A stretch of 47,372 bases of DNA from Loigolactobacillus backii (GCF_003946275.1 NZ_RHNQ01000010.1:1-47372); one strand, 5' to 3'; counted from the first letter of the stretch, positions 8,474 through 16,528 are shown. Notes: generated from the sequence alone by a model not told the origin. Numbers and translations are program-made.

Positions 8474-8494
8474 GCCACTCGTAGTTTCTTATTC

Positions 8495-8524
8495 ATCATA
8501 ACAAACTTTAGCAATTAACTTCAA
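8495..8524 (-). promoter_or_regulatory. Candidate promoter of ClC-ppaC
   Basis: On the minus strand TTGAAG (8519-8524), 18 nt, and TATGAT (8495-8500). If used, transcription starts near 8488 and immediately meets the hairpin at 8437-8473. Confidence 0.45.
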
Positions 8525-8695
8525 TACCAGTTACTGCAAAAACTAAAAGGACCACTTTTTCATCAAATTATCGTTGGTTTTCAATGGTGTACCTATTTTT
8601 CTATGCCGCCAAACATTTTTAACAAGCATATCTGCAAAAAGTAAGTCTAAATCGATATGTGAAAAATTAATTTTCTAACTCCCCTTTTACAACGA

Positions 8696-9946
8696 TTAAA
8701 CTGGCTTAATCATTGACTTCGGTAATTCATGTGGTTTAGTTTCTGGTAATTGCAGAACAAAAACTAGGTACAATAACGAACCGAAAATCCAGAACTCACC
8801 CGCCGCGGTCCAACCTAAATTGCCTAGAATAACACTCCAGATAATATTAAGAATTGTGTACACGAAGTAAGAAATTGCCCAGAACATCCCAAAAATGATC
8901 GTTAATTTTTCTGGTGACATATCAGGCATTTCGTGAGGAAGATTCATATATAGCGGATACATAATAAACATAATAAAACCTGTTGCACCAGCTGCCACAT
9001 AAGCCAAACTAGGTGCCTTGGCGGCAAAAATTAACGTAGCCGCTGAGCCTAAAATCATTAACACACCAGTCCAAAAAAGAATTGGCTTACGCGCGTGATT
9101 GGTTAGGCCAATCATAGTCCCTACTACTGTGCCTAAGATACCAAAACCAGTAACCATCAATTCAATCAAAGAACCATTAACCCGAGGTGCATAAGTTGCA
9201 AATAATGAAGGCAGGCTGGTAATCGATAAAACATAAAGGAAAAGAAAACCGCCAAAACCTAAAGAATAGTGCCAAACAAAAGGATCACGAATTGCATCCC
9301 GGTAACCATAATGCACTTCTTCATGTGCACCGACATCAACATCTTGCTTTGTGTTGAAGTTAACTGCTTCTAATTGCCAAATAAGTAAATAAAGAATGCT
9401 AACAGAGGCCAAAACAGTTAATGTGATTTGCCAATCAAAACGTAAAAATTTACCCGCAAATAGAAAGGCTAGTGCAACCACAAAGGCACCAAAATTATAC
9501 GAAACCGTATTAAGTGCATTAGCAATAATTTTACGATCAGTTCGGACATAACGCGCTACTACAGGGTTCATATAAACAATAATCATCGAACCACCTAAAG
9601 TCATAATCATCCGTGCAACTGTGTACCCCCAATAGTTAGGAATCCACACAGCGATAATTGAAAACATTAATAGAACCAGTGCAGTCGTAACCGCATGTTT
9701 TGGCCCTAATTTAATTAAAATAAATGCAGCCAAGAAATTAGCAAAAACTCGTGCTAATGTAATCGAATAATTTACTACTTGCATCGTTAATGGCGATACT
9801 GGACCTTTGAAAAACGCCTTAATAATTTCAGGCGTTAACGTTGACCCTGTTACCCAGTTCATTGCGAATAGAACGTAGGCTAGCCAAAGTATCACTAACA
9901 TCAACATTCCCCGTGAGCTTTGTTTCTTTTGTACATTTTGTGCCAT
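8696..9946 (-). CDS. Major facilitator superfamily transporter
   Basis: A 416-aa membrane protein with about 12 transmembrane helices and an MFS layout: two six-helix halves joined by a cytoplasmic loop around residues 200-220 (NFNTKQDVDVGAHEEVHYGY). The conserved MFS loop is diverged (FILIKLGPKHAV). The substrate is not recognisable from sequence. The ATG at 9946 follows a strong AAAGGAGG. A cre-like site overlaps its promoter region at 10002-10015, implying repression by CcpA when rapidly metabolised sugar is available, which fits a carbohydrate or organic-acid transporter (inference). It is monocistronic. Confidence 0.8.
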   Translation of the reverse strand: MAQNVQKKQSSRGMLMLVILWLAYVLFAMNWVTGSTLTPEIIKAFFKGPVSPLTMQVVNYSITLARVFANFLAAFILIKLGPKHAVTTALVLLMFSIIAVWIPNYWGYTVARMIMTLGGSMIIVYMNPVVARYVRTDRKIIANALNTVSYNFGAFVVALAFLFAGKFLRFDWQITLTVLASVSILYLLIWQLEAVNFNTKQDVDVGAHEEVHYGYRDAIRDPFVWHYSLGFGGFLFLYVLSITSLPSLFATYAPRVNGSLIELMVTGFGILGTVVGTMIGLTNHARKPILFWTGVLMILGSAATLIFAAKAPSLAYVAAGATGFIMFIMYPLYMNLPHEMPDMSPEKLTIIFGMFWAISYFVYTILNIIWSVILGNLGWTAAGEFWIFGSLLYLVFVLQLPETKPHELPKSMIKPV

Positions 9947-10001
9947 AATTGTTGGCCTCCTTTTATTGACTTATTACCCAAAAATAGATCATGAACGAAT
10001 T

Positions 10002-10015
10002 ATAAAGCGCTTTCA
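10002..10015 (-). promoter_or_regulatory. cre-like site (CcpA) with -10 of the MFS gene
   Basis: On the minus strand TGAAAGCGCTTTAT matches the cre consensus TGWAANCGNTNWCA at 12 of 14 positions. TATAAT (9999-10004), likely the -10, overlaps its end, so CcpA binding would occlude the promoter. Catabolite repression is inference from the motif. Confidence 0.6.
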
Positions 10016-10107
10016 TTATTTTAGCTAGTAATCTTACTTATATCTTCACCAAATTATCATTTAACGGATAATAAAAAAATAAATGGATTAATTTTCGTAA
10101 CTTATAA

Positions 10108-10151
10108 CAAATAAAGAGACTACAGCAAAATTAATTTTGTCGTAGTCTCTT
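10108..10151 (-). terminator. Terminator of the LysM gene
   Basis: AAGAGACTAC (10114-10123) pairs with GTAGTCTCTT (10142-10151), with inner CAAAA/TTTTG pairing. On the minus strand TTTATTTG follows. It lies just after the LysM stop at 10195. Confidence 0.75.
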
Positions 10152-10194
10152 CCTCGTTATCTTTATTTAGTTATTTAAACTCTTAATCTATCTT

Positions 10195-10947
10195 TTAGTA
10201 AGAGCCGTTAGCTTGCCAATAAGCCTGGGCAGCAGTCCATGAACCATAGCGTGAAGTAACGTATTGATTAGCAACACGATCCTGGTTAGCGGCAGAGTAA
10301 TCACCATTTAAGTATGAAGAACTTAATTGATATTTACCAATGTACTGGCCATTAGTTGCTGAGTATGAACCACCAGATTCTTTGTTAGCAATCCATGCTT
10401 TTGCAGCATCTTCAGATGAACTAGCTGTACTTGTTTGCGTAGTTGCCTGACTTGCTGTCGTTGCCTGACTTTGGTTAGTCGTTGCCGGAGCCTGACTTGT
10501 TGTCTGTGCTTGACTTTGACTAGTTGATGCTTGGCTTGTTGGTTGTGCCTGACTTTGATTGTTTGTTGTTTGTTGAGTCTGTTGTACTGGTGCCTGTTTC
10601 TGAACTGGCGCCGCTACAGTTTGCTTCTGCTGAACAGGCTGTGCCTGCTGTACAGGAGTTGTTTGCTGTGTTGCAGCAGTTGTCTGCGTTGACGCAGTAG
10701 ATTGTGTTGTACCATCAGGAATATTATATTGATGACCAGCATAGATCAAATGCGTTGTTGAGCTAATACCATTGGTTTTTTCAATGGCATCAACGGTTGA
10801 ACCGTATTTTGTAGCTAGCTTGGCAACCGTGTCTCCTTGTTGTGCAGTAACTGTTGCGGCATTTGCGGCCTGAACGCCACCAACTAATAAACCAGCGGCA
10901 CCAGCAGTTGTAACTAATAACATTTTGATACGTTTACTTAATAAAAT
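10195..10947 (-). CDS. Secreted LysM protein with C-terminal lytic-transglycosylase-like domain
   Basis: About 250 aa. A signal peptide (basic LLSKRIK, hydrophobic MLLVTTAGAAGLLVGG, cleavage near VQAANA) is followed by one LysM peptidoglycan-binding domain (TVTAQQGDTVAKLATKYGS to YNIPDG). Next comes a ~100-residue Gln/Thr/Ser/Ala-rich linker built from TSQAxxTNQSQA-type repeats. The C-terminal ~70 residues (AWIANKESGGSYSA.. GKYQLSSSYL) resemble the Rpf/aggregation-promoting-factor domain, with Glu in KESGG as candidate catalytic acid. It likely acts at the cell wall. The start is unusual: GTG at 10956 overlaps the AGGAG, and the only codon at normal distance (8 nt) is ATT at 10947. The ATG at 10923 would remove the basic n-region. 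Confidence 0.85.
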   Translation of the reverse strand: MLLSKRIKMLLVTTAGAAGLLVGGVQAANAATVTAQQGDTVAKLATKYGSTVDAIEKTNGISSTTHLIYAGHQYNIPDGTTQSTASTQTTAATQQTTPVQQAQPVQQKQTVAAPVQKQAPVQQTQQTTNNQSQAQPTSQASTSQSQAQTTSQAPATTNQSQATTASQATTQTSTASSSEDAAKAWIANKESGGSYSATNGQYIGKYQLSSSYLNGDYSAANQDRVANQYVTSRYGSWTAAQAYWQANGSY

Positions 10948-10956
10948 AAGAATCAC

Positions 10957-11347
10957 TCCTAAATGGGATTTGTTTGTTTTGTCTAACTCTCTTCTTAGTA
11001 GAATGCTAATTTGTTTCCATCACATTCAACGAGACCTAGTATAGCAACTCGGTGTAACAAACAAATACCTAGAGCGTTACAAAAATCAATAATTTCGCAA
11101 CACTGTCATACCACTGACATATCCTGCAATATAATAAAACCGGTAAAATACAATCATCCTACTCTTACCTAAGTACGAACGTATGTACATAAAAATTACA
11201 AAATTGATTTTTTTTAGCAATTTTAGTGTTAAAAAGACGGAAAAAACTTTTTTAACTGCAAAATAAATGAAAAATTGACCGATTTTATTCTTTTAACCAC
11301 CAAAAAAGGCTGGAACAAAAGTCCTAGCCTCTTATTATTTCTGAATG
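10957..11347. other. Gene-free stretch upstream of the LysM gene
   Basis: About 390 nt without a gene. It holds a candidate extended -10 for the LysM gene, TGCTATACT (minus strand, 11039-11047), giving a ~75-nt untranslated leader. A short palindrome TACGAACGTA lies at 11174-11183, and the MarR terminator at 11302-11330. The remainder is very A+T-rich with nothing recognisable. Confidence 0.45.
11302..11330 (-). terminator. Terminator of the methyltransferase-MarR operon
   Basis: On the minus strand AGGCTAGG pairs with CCAGCCT (one bulge), followed by TTTTTTGG. It lies 18 nt after the MarR stop. Confidence 0.7.
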
Positions 11348-11761
11348 TTACTTTAGCACGTGCACCATCAATTTAAGTTTAGAAACAAGCTCTTCATTGA
11401 CTAAATCAGCTGGTTGCTGCTGCCACCAATCTTGAAGTTCACGCTGCACCGCCGCCAAAACTTTTTGGCCGTTAGTACTTAGATTAAGTAACTTTTTCCG
11501 ATGATCTGCTATATCCTGCTCACGAGTAAGGTAAGCCAATTTAATTAGTTTACGCACCATTCGCGTTATTTCATCGTCTGCCAAAAGCATTTTTTGTGCA
11601 ATGGTGTGTTGATTAACTGTCGCTGTTTGACCAACCAGTAATAGTAGATTTAATTCTGGTAGCGTCAATGGTAATTTTTTTTGCCGCAAAAAAAGGCTCA
11701 ACTGCCTTTCAATTTGCCGATTAATTAATAAAATAGCCGTACTGAGCTCTAAATAATTCAT
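11348..11761 (-). CDS. MarR-family transcriptional regulator
   Basis: A 137-aa winged-helix protein of MarR length. The recognition part reads TVNQHTIAQKMLLADDEITRMVRKLIKLAYLTREQDIADHRKKLLNLSTNGQKVL, with the family's D-x-R-(K)-x-x-x-x-x-L-T/S-x-x-G wing. It probably binds a palindromic operator and responds to a small ligand. Its ATG overlaps the stop of the upstream methyltransferase in ATGA, so the two are translationally coupled. No operator was identified in front of the operon. Confidence 0.8.
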   Translation of the reverse strand: MNYLELSTAILLINRQIERQLSLFLRQKKLPLTLPELNLLLLVGQTATVNQHTIAQKMLLADDEITRMVRKLIKLAYLTREQDIADHRKKLLNLSTNGQKVLAAVQRELQDWWQQQPADLVNEELVSKLKLMVHVLK

Positions 11762-12498
11762 CTAATCCTCCGCCACCAAATTAATTTAAAATCATAATAA
11801 CGTGTATTTTCAAATACTGTTTCCAGCTTAAAACGTTGTTCTAAGCGCCGCAACACAAGCCGTTGTTGTTTAAAATTAAGCTCGTCAACCAGACTATCCC
11901 AGATTTCTTGCCGCTCAACTTGTTCATGAACCGCATAATGAAAAACCCGTTGCCGGTAATCGATTTTGTTAGCGTTCAACCATTTTTCGTACGTCGCCAT
12001 TAACTCCAGCTCATTAGAAGGATCACTAATTCCTTCTAATAAGTCATCCAGTAAAACGTCTTTTCGTTGAACCACACGATTGACAATCACCAATTTTCGC
12101 GCAAGTCTAGTTAAAGCAGCTAAATCATCTGCCTGCAAAAAAGGCGCCATATTTACAAAAACAACATCAGCCAGTAATTGCTGGCGCCTTAAATGGGACC
12201 AGGATTCATGCCGAAAACTAAGATTGGTTAACTTCTGTTTTGCCGCCATTTGGCTAGCATAAGCCAACATATTTTCCGAAATATCGCTTAAAATAACCCT
12301 TTTGGCACTACTGGCAAAAGGTAACGCAAAGCGCCCGGCACCAGCAGCAACATCCAAAACAATCTGATCGGTCAATTGGGTGCGCAACGTTCGAATAACA
12401 TCCCGCACAATTGGCACCTGCGATTCCCGCTGGGCCGCAATATAGCTGGCCGCAAAATCATCCCAAAAAGCGGCTACCTCTTTTTCCTCATCATCCAC
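11758..12498 (-). CDS. Class I SAM-dependent methyltransferase
   Basis: A 246-aa Rossmann-fold methyltransferase. Motif I is VLDVAAGAGRFALPFA, followed by VILSDISENMLAYA (acidic loop after strand 2) and a post-motif around ADVVFVNMAPFLQ. The substrate is unknown. The longest frame starts with TTG at 12519, but its codons AAAGGAG form the ribosome site. The GTG at 12498, 8 nt after GGAG, is therefore the better start. It is the first gene of a two-gene operon with the MarR regulator, which suggests a stress or xenobiotic-responsive unit, though nothing in the sequence proves it. Confidence 0.78.
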   Translation of the reverse strand: MDDEEKEVAAFWDDFAASYIAAQRESQVPIVRDVIRTLRTQLTDQIVLDVAAGAGRFALPFASSAKRVILSDISENMLAYASQMAAKQKLTNLSFRHESWSHLRRQQLLADVVFVNMAPFLQADDLAALTRLARKLVIVNRVVQRKDVLLDDLLEGISDPSNELELMATYEKWLNANKIDYRQRVFHYAVHEQVERQEIWDSLVDELNFKQQRLVLRRLEQRFKLETVFENTRYYDFKLIWWRRIR

Positions 12499-12670
12499 GG
12501 TGAATTCTCCTTTACGCAAATAAATAACGGTTTAGCTATTATTAAGTAACCACTCCCGCACTAACTAAAGTCACACCACATATACTTTATTTCTTATAGT
12601 AAGAAACCTAGCTGCCACAAATCATTAATTTCAGTATAGCATCTTAAATAGCGACCTAGCGCAATAAAAT

Positions 12671-12711
12671 GGACCAAGATAAGTAATCGCTGAAATCACT
12701 TATCTTGGTCC
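12671..12711 (-). terminator. Terminator of copB
   Basis: A perfect 14-bp stem GGACCAAGATAAGT / ACTTATCTTGGTCC (12671-12684, 12698-12711), 19 nt after the copB stop. The T tract on the copB strand is short (ATTTTATT); on the plus strand CATCTTTTTC follows. Confidence 0.75.
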
Positions 12712-12729
12712 ATCTTTTTCCAATAATCG

Positions 12730-14769
12730 CTATTCAGTTTTTTCCCTTCGAACGTGTAACGTCAGTGCGTTGATTGCAACGATAACCGTACTCAATGACA
12801 TTAAAACGGCCCCCACCATCGGATCTAAAATAAAACCGATTGGTGCCAATATACCGGCCGCTAATGGAATCGCCAAAATATTGTAGCCGGCTCCCCACCA
12901 GAGATTCTGGGTCATTTTCCGCGTTGTTTTACGCGCCAATTCAAGAAACTCAACGACATCATTGGGATCACTTTTGACTAAAACAACGTCGGCAGAGTCA
13001 ATTGCAACGTCCGTGCCTGAACCGATCGCAACCCCAATATCGGCCCGTGCCAGACTTGGCGCATCATTGATGCCGTCACCAACCATCATGACCTTACCTT
13101 TTTTCTGATAACGACGAACAAGTCGTTCTTTATCCTCAGGTAATAACTGGGCCTGATACTCGGTAATACCCAGCTGTTGGGCAACTTTTTTGGCGGTTTC
13201 TTCATTATCACCAGTCAACATCACTGGGGTAATATTTTGTTCTTTTAAACTAGTAATTAAATTCTTGGCCGCTGGTTTAATTTGATCACCTTGTGCAACG
13301 TAACCTAAAACATTTTTTCCTTTTAATAGGAAACTAACCGAATTACCGGCGGAAGCTAATTTGCTAAAAGCCTTTCGATCATAACTTACCTGCTGTTTAT
13401 CTAGATACGCACCAGAAACAATTCGGTAAGTTGTTTTATCAATAACACCCTGTAAACCTACACCAGTTAATTGCTTAACGTCACTAGCTTGTTGTAGGGA
13501 AAGCTTTTTTTGCTTTGCCGCATTCAAAATACCAACGGCCAATGGGTGACTAGAACCATTCTCTAAAGCGGCAAAAAGTGCTAAAATCTCCTGGTCATTT
13601 TGTTCTGGCACCACGCTCTTAAAAGCGGCAACTTTAAAGTTACCTTCCGTAAGGGTTCCAGTTTTATCCATTAATGTGTAACGGAGTCCTTTTACCTGTT
13701 CCATAGCATCGCGGTTTCGAATCAATAAACCGTTGCTGGCCGCAATCGACGTACTTCGCGCAACAACCAGCGGAATCGCAAGTCCTAATGCGTGGGGGCA
13801 GGCAATAATAAAGACCGTTACAGCAATCGGCAGTGCCATCGTTAAGTTATCAACAAAGAGCCAAATGAAGAACGCTAAAATTCCAACAAATAAGGCAGCA
13901 TAGAATAGATAGCCGGCAACGCGGTCCGCCATATTTTCTTGACTTGATTTAGATTGTTGGGCATCACTAACCAATTTCATTACTTGTGCTAAATAGCCAG
14001 AATCCCCGGTGCCAGTGACTGTCATTTCAAACGTACCAGCGCCATTTACCGAACCGCCAACAACCTTATCTTGACTTCTTTTTGTAACCTGACGTGCTTC
14101 ACCAGTCACCATTGATTCGTTTACGCTAGTTTCACCACTAACTAAGTTCCCATCAGCAGGAATTTTTTCACCGGCCTTGACTTGAAGCTGGTCGCCCGCA
14201 ACCAATTCGCTAATCGCAACGTCCTGAATTTTACCAGAAACCAATTTGTGCGCTGTACTTGGTAGTAATTTGGCCAAATTATCAACCGCCGAGCCTGCAC
14301 TCATAACGGCGTTCATTTCAATCCAGTGCCCTAACAACATAATATCGATCAAAGTAGCGAGTTCCCAGAAAAAATTAGTAACTAGCGGGTGAACTTGAAA
14401 AATATTATTCGCAATTACGGCATAAATACTATAAATGTAAGCAACGCCAATCCCCATCGTAATCAAGGTCATCATGGCAGGTTTGTGTTCTTGCAGTTCA
14501 CCTTTGGCCCCCGAGAAAAACGGCGCGCCACCATAAACGAAGAGAATTGTACCTAACACGGCCACTACCCAATCGGAACCCGGAAACGTAATTTGGAAGG
14601 GTAATTTCATTCCCATCATGTCAGACATTAGTAACATCGGAATGGTCAGTACCAGTGAAATCCAAAACTTACGGCGGAGATTTCCCATGTGCATCATGTG
14701 TCCACCGTGCATCATCATATCATCAGAGTGATCACCATTCATTGGCATCGTCATCTTATCATCAGTCAT
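12730..14769 (-). CDS. copB: CopB-type P1B copper/silver-exporting ATPase
   Basis: A 679-aa P-type ATPase. There is no HMA domain; instead the N-terminal ~35 residues are His/Met-rich (HSDDMMMHGGHMMHM), as in CopB. The TM metal-site motif is CPHALGLAIP, the CPH type typical of CopB. The phosphorylation site is DKTGTLTEG, the actuator TGEA, the ATP-binding signature SSHPLAVGI, and the hinge MVGDGINDAPSLA. It exports Cu+/Ag+ (family inference). The start ATG at 14769 is preceded by AAGGGGGAAA; the frame extending to 14838 runs through the promoter region and is not used. Its promoter carries cop boxes, and copY lies upstream in the same direction. Confidence 0.93.
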   Translation of the reverse strand: MTDDKMTMPMNGDHSDDMMMHGGHMMHMGNLRRKFWISLVLTIPMLLMSDMMGMKLPFQITFPGSDWVVAVLGTILFVYGGAPFFSGAKGELQEHKPAMMTLITMGIGVAYIYSIYAVIANNIFQVHPLVTNFFWELATLIDIMLLGHWIEMNAVMSAGSAVDNLAKLLPSTAHKLVSGKIQDVAISELVAGDQLQVKAGEKIPADGNLVSGETSVNESMVTGEARQVTKRSQDKVVGGSVNGAGTFEMTVTGTGDSGYLAQVMKLVSDAQQSKSSQENMADRVAGYLFYAALFVGILAFFIWLFVDNLTMALPIAVTVFIIACPHALGLAIPLVVARSTSIAASNGLLIRNRDAMEQVKGLRYTLMDKTGTLTEGNFKVAAFKSVVPEQNDQEILALFAALENGSSHPLAVGILNAAKQKKLSLQQASDVKQLTGVGLQGVIDKTTYRIVSGAYLDKQQVSYDRKAFSKLASAGNSVSFLLKGKNVLGYVAQGDQIKPAAKNLITSLKEQNITPVMLTGDNEETAKKVAQQLGITEYQAQLLPEDKERLVRRYQKKGKVMMVGDGINDAPSLARADIGVAIGSGTDVAIDSADVVLVKSDPNDVVEFLELARKTTRKMTQNLWWGAGYNILAIPLAAGILAPIGFILDPMVGAVLMSLSTVIVAINALTLHVRREKTE

Positions 14770-14816
14770 CGTTGTTTCCCCCTTAGTTGCTTTTAATAAA
14801 CAAGGCCTTTTACGTT

Positions 14817-14826
14817 TACATTTGTA
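14817..14826 (-). promoter_or_regulatory. cop box (CopY operator) upstream of copB
   Basis: TACA-TT-TGTA exactly fits the CopY-operator consensus TACANNTGTA and sits inside a longer palindrome GTTTACA-TT-TGTAAAC (14814-14829). It lies just downstream of the copB -10. Confidence 0.85.
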
Positions 14827-14838
14827 AACCATAAACAT

Positions 14839-14867
14839 AGATTACATCGTAGGAGTAAAAGTGTCAA
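14839..14867 (-). promoter_or_regulatory. copB promoter with second, degenerate cop box
   Basis: TTGACA (14862-14867), 17-nt spacer, TAATCT (14839-14844). The spacer/-10 contains CTACGATGTAA, a cop-box variant one base short. The copY promoter (15545-15573) has the same layout base for base over most of its length, indicating co-regulation. Confidence 0.65.
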
Positions 14868-14955
14868 GCCAAACTACTTGGTTTAGGTAACTTTCGCCTT
14901 TACTTCATCGTAACAAAGGAAAATTAAACAACTCAACCTATTCGCTTTACAATAC

Positions 14956-15018
14956 AAAAAGCCAAGTAAATCAATTGAAAATAGTTTAATCTAACTACCC
15001 TTAATTGACTTGCTTGGC
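14956..15018 (-). terminator. Terminator of copY
   Basis: GCCAAGTAAATCAATT (14961-14976) pairs with AATTGACTTGCTTGGC (15003-15018) with two mismatches, and TTTTTG follows on the minus strand. It separates copY from copB, so each gene has its own transcript. Confidence 0.75.
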
Positions 15019-15069
15019 CTAGTGAATTTTAAAAAATAGTAACCGGACAATTGGTAAAACCACGCTAAA

Positions 15070-15504
15070 TCATTGACAGTGACAATCATCCAGTAAGCAA
15101 TTACACGAAACCTTTTCTGGTGCCGTTTTAGCTTTTTCAGTTAATAATTTTTGCAAGTTGGCGATGTCGGTCTGACTTAAGCTTACATGCTTCGCTAAGG
15201 CAGTTAGTGTCGCTCCGGCACGCATCTGACATAAATGATCAAACAAGGAGATGGTTGCAACGTCCATTGCTTCCTGCTCCGGGATTTCAGGGAAATAGGT
15301 GAAAGCGCGGCCGTTCTTTTTGGCCGTTAAGGCCCCTTTTTTCATTAAACGCCCTAATAGTGTTTTAGTCGTAGCCGCTTTCCAGCCCATCTTTTCAGAT
15401 AAGGCCTCAATTACCGTATGACTTGTCGCCGAACCCAGCGTCCAAATAACGCGCATTACTTCCCATTCGGCATCACTGATCTCCATTTGCGCTTTAACTT
15501 CCAT
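15070..15504 (-). CDS. copY: CopY-type copper-responsive repressor
   Basis: A 144-aa BlaI/MecI/CopY-family repressor. The N-terminal winged helix runs MEISDAEWEVMRVIWTLGSATSHTVIEAL to WKAATTKTLLGRLMKKG. The C-terminus carries the CopY metal site CNCLLDDCHCQ (CxCxxxxCxC), which binds Zn (repressing) or Cu(I) (releasing DNA). The ATG at 15504 follows GGAGGGTG. It most likely represses both copB and itself through the cop boxes at 14817-14826 and 15549-15558. Unlike the classic copYZAB operon, no copZ is adjacent; an HMA protein lies 21 kb away at 36820. Confidence 0.93.
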   Translation of the reverse strand: MEVKAQMEISDAEWEVMRVIWTLGSATSHTVIEALSEKMGWKAATTKTLLGRLMKKGALTAKKNGRAFTYFPEIPEQEAMDVATISLFDHLCQMRAGATLTALAKHVSLSQTDIANLQKLLTEKAKTAPEKVSCNCLLDDCHCQ

Positions 15505-15544
15505 AACTCACCCTCCCTTTCGAATAAGCATAAATCGTTAAGTA

Positions 15545-15573
15545 AGTTTACATCCGTAGTCTAAAAGTATCAA
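15545..15573 (-). promoter_or_regulatory. copY promoter with overlapping near-consensus cop box
   Basis: TTGATA (15568-15573), 17 nt, TAAACT (15545-15550). The cop-like site TACA-TC-CGTA at 15549-15558 (one mismatch to TACANNTGTA) overlaps the -10, consistent with autorepression. Confidence 0.65.
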
Positions 15574-15585
15574 TTATTAACTCTA

Positions 15586-15622
15586 GCAAAAAACTAGAAT
15601 ACTTTTTGAATTCTAGTTTTGC
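15586..15622. terminator. Hairpin with T tract between csp and copY
   Basis: AACTAGAAT pairs with ATTCTAGTT (total span 15586-15622) with A/T tracts at the base. It lies just upstream of the copY promoter and may stop read-through from csp; its role is inferred. Confidence 0.5.
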
Positions 15623-15722
15623 GCCATCATACTTCTAGGGTTAATAGTTATGCAATGCTCATCTGGAAAACCTTTTGGCTAATCCAAATTTTAAATCAAC
15701 TTCATTATACCAGAAATAAAAA

Positions 15723-15758
15723 AAGGGTTGTTACTCAAATAAATGAGTAACAACCCTT
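15723..15758 (-). terminator. Terminator of the cold-shock gene
   Basis: A perfect 15-bp stem AAGGGTTGTTACTCA / TGAGTAACAACCCTT (15723-15737, 15744-15758), with TTTTTATTTC following on the minus strand. Confidence 0.9.
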
Positions 15759-15779
15759 AAAGTTACATAATAACTAAAA

Positions 15780-15980
15780 TTAGTTTTTAGTAACGTTTGA
15801 AGCTTGTGGTCCACGGTCGCTTTGTTCGATATCAAAGTTAACGCTCTGGCCTTCGTCTAATGACTTGTAGCCGTCGCCTTGGATAGCTGAGAAATGTACG
15901 AATACATCTGTACCACTATCAGCTGTGATAAAACCGTAACCTTTGTCTGCGTTAAACCATTTTACTGTACCATGTTCCAT
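15780..15980 (-). CDS. csp: Cold-shock protein (CspA family)
   Basis: A 66-aa OB-fold RNA/DNA chaperone. RNP1 is KGYGFI and RNP2 is VFVHFSAI, with the conserved start [15 protein letters not shown]. It melts RNA secondary structure and is often abundant in growth or cold. The ATG at 15980 is preceded by GGAGG; the longer frame from 16019 runs through the leader. A leader of about 100 nt or more (15981 to ~16090) without a gene precedes it, as is usual for csp mRNAs; no clear promoter was fixed. Confidence 0.95.
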   Translation of the reverse strand: MEHGTVKWFNADKGYGFITADSGTDVFVHFSAIQGDGYKSLDEGQSVNFDIEQSDRGPQASNVTKN

Positions 15981-16157
15981 AAGTGAAACCTCCAGTGCTT
16001 TTGCACAAAAATTTTGCATTTATCAAGTGAAACTAAAGAGGATTGCACTTAATGGAACCTGGCGCTCTTTAAAGTCATCATTATTAAATACATGAGTCTA
16101 GCTTAACAACTAATCCTACAAAAAGCAACTAGTTTTGACGATTATCTTTAATTAATT

Positions 16158-16204
16158 AAAAAGGTAGCCCACTAAATCCCACTATAATGGGAATGCGGAC
16201 TACC
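16158..16204 (-). terminator. Terminator of the 44-codon gene at 16211
   Basis: On the minus strand GGTAGTCC pairs with GGGCTACC (one wobble), with an inner TCCCA/TGGGA stem, then TTTTTAATT. It begins 7 nt after the small gene's stop. Confidence 0.75.
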
Positions 16205-16210
16205 AATAAA

Positions 16211-16345
16211 TTAATTTTGTTTTGAACGTTGTGCTTGTTCACGCTTAAGCACAACAATAAAATTATTTAAGTAATCACTGATTGCTGATTTGGAGCGCCA
16301 ATCAGGATTGCTGTGTACCTTACTTTGCAAATCTTGTTGCTTGAT
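16211..16345 (-). CDS. Small hypothetical protein (44 aa), probable AUC start
   Basis: Not a recognised family. The frame encodes KQQDLQSKVHSNPDW, RSKSAISDYLNNFIVV and LKREQAQRSKQN: an amphipathic, basic-tailed protein of normal composition. It is unlikely to be chance, because AAGGAA (16355-16360) precedes it and a strong terminator follows 7 nt after the stop. However, no ATG, GTG or TTG lies at ribosome distance. An in-frame TGA immediately precedes CTT-ATC; the ATC at 16343-16345 is 9 nt from the SD, while the first TTG (16330) is 24 nt away. Either translation starts at AUC, or a point change has removed the start. Confidence 0.55.
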   Translation of the reverse strand: MKQQDLQSKVHSNPDWRSKSAISDYLNNFIVVLKREQAQRSKQN

Positions 16346-16500
16346 AAGTCACACTTCCTTTCTTATCTAACTACTGGAAGTGTTGGTGTTCCGATAAAAC
16401 ATGGGTTGTTGTTTTAAACCAACTTGTATAGTTAACCATAGTTACCCGATTAGTGCAAGTAAACAGCTCGTCACCCTATTTCGCTAAAAAAGCGAATTAC

Positions 16501-16528
16501 TTACCATTTTCCAAAAAAGGACTACAAT
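16501..16528 (+). promoter_or_regulatory. Promoter of the 73-aa hypothetical gene
   Basis: TTACCA (16501-16506), 16 nt, TACAAT (16523-16528). The -10 sits in a CTACAA/TTGTAG inverted repeat (16522-16538). Confidence 0.5.

Noticed and set aside
12599-12670. Possible small gene between the methyltransferase and copB
   Set aside because: No frame with a start and SD; only promoter-like A/T sequence and the copB terminator.
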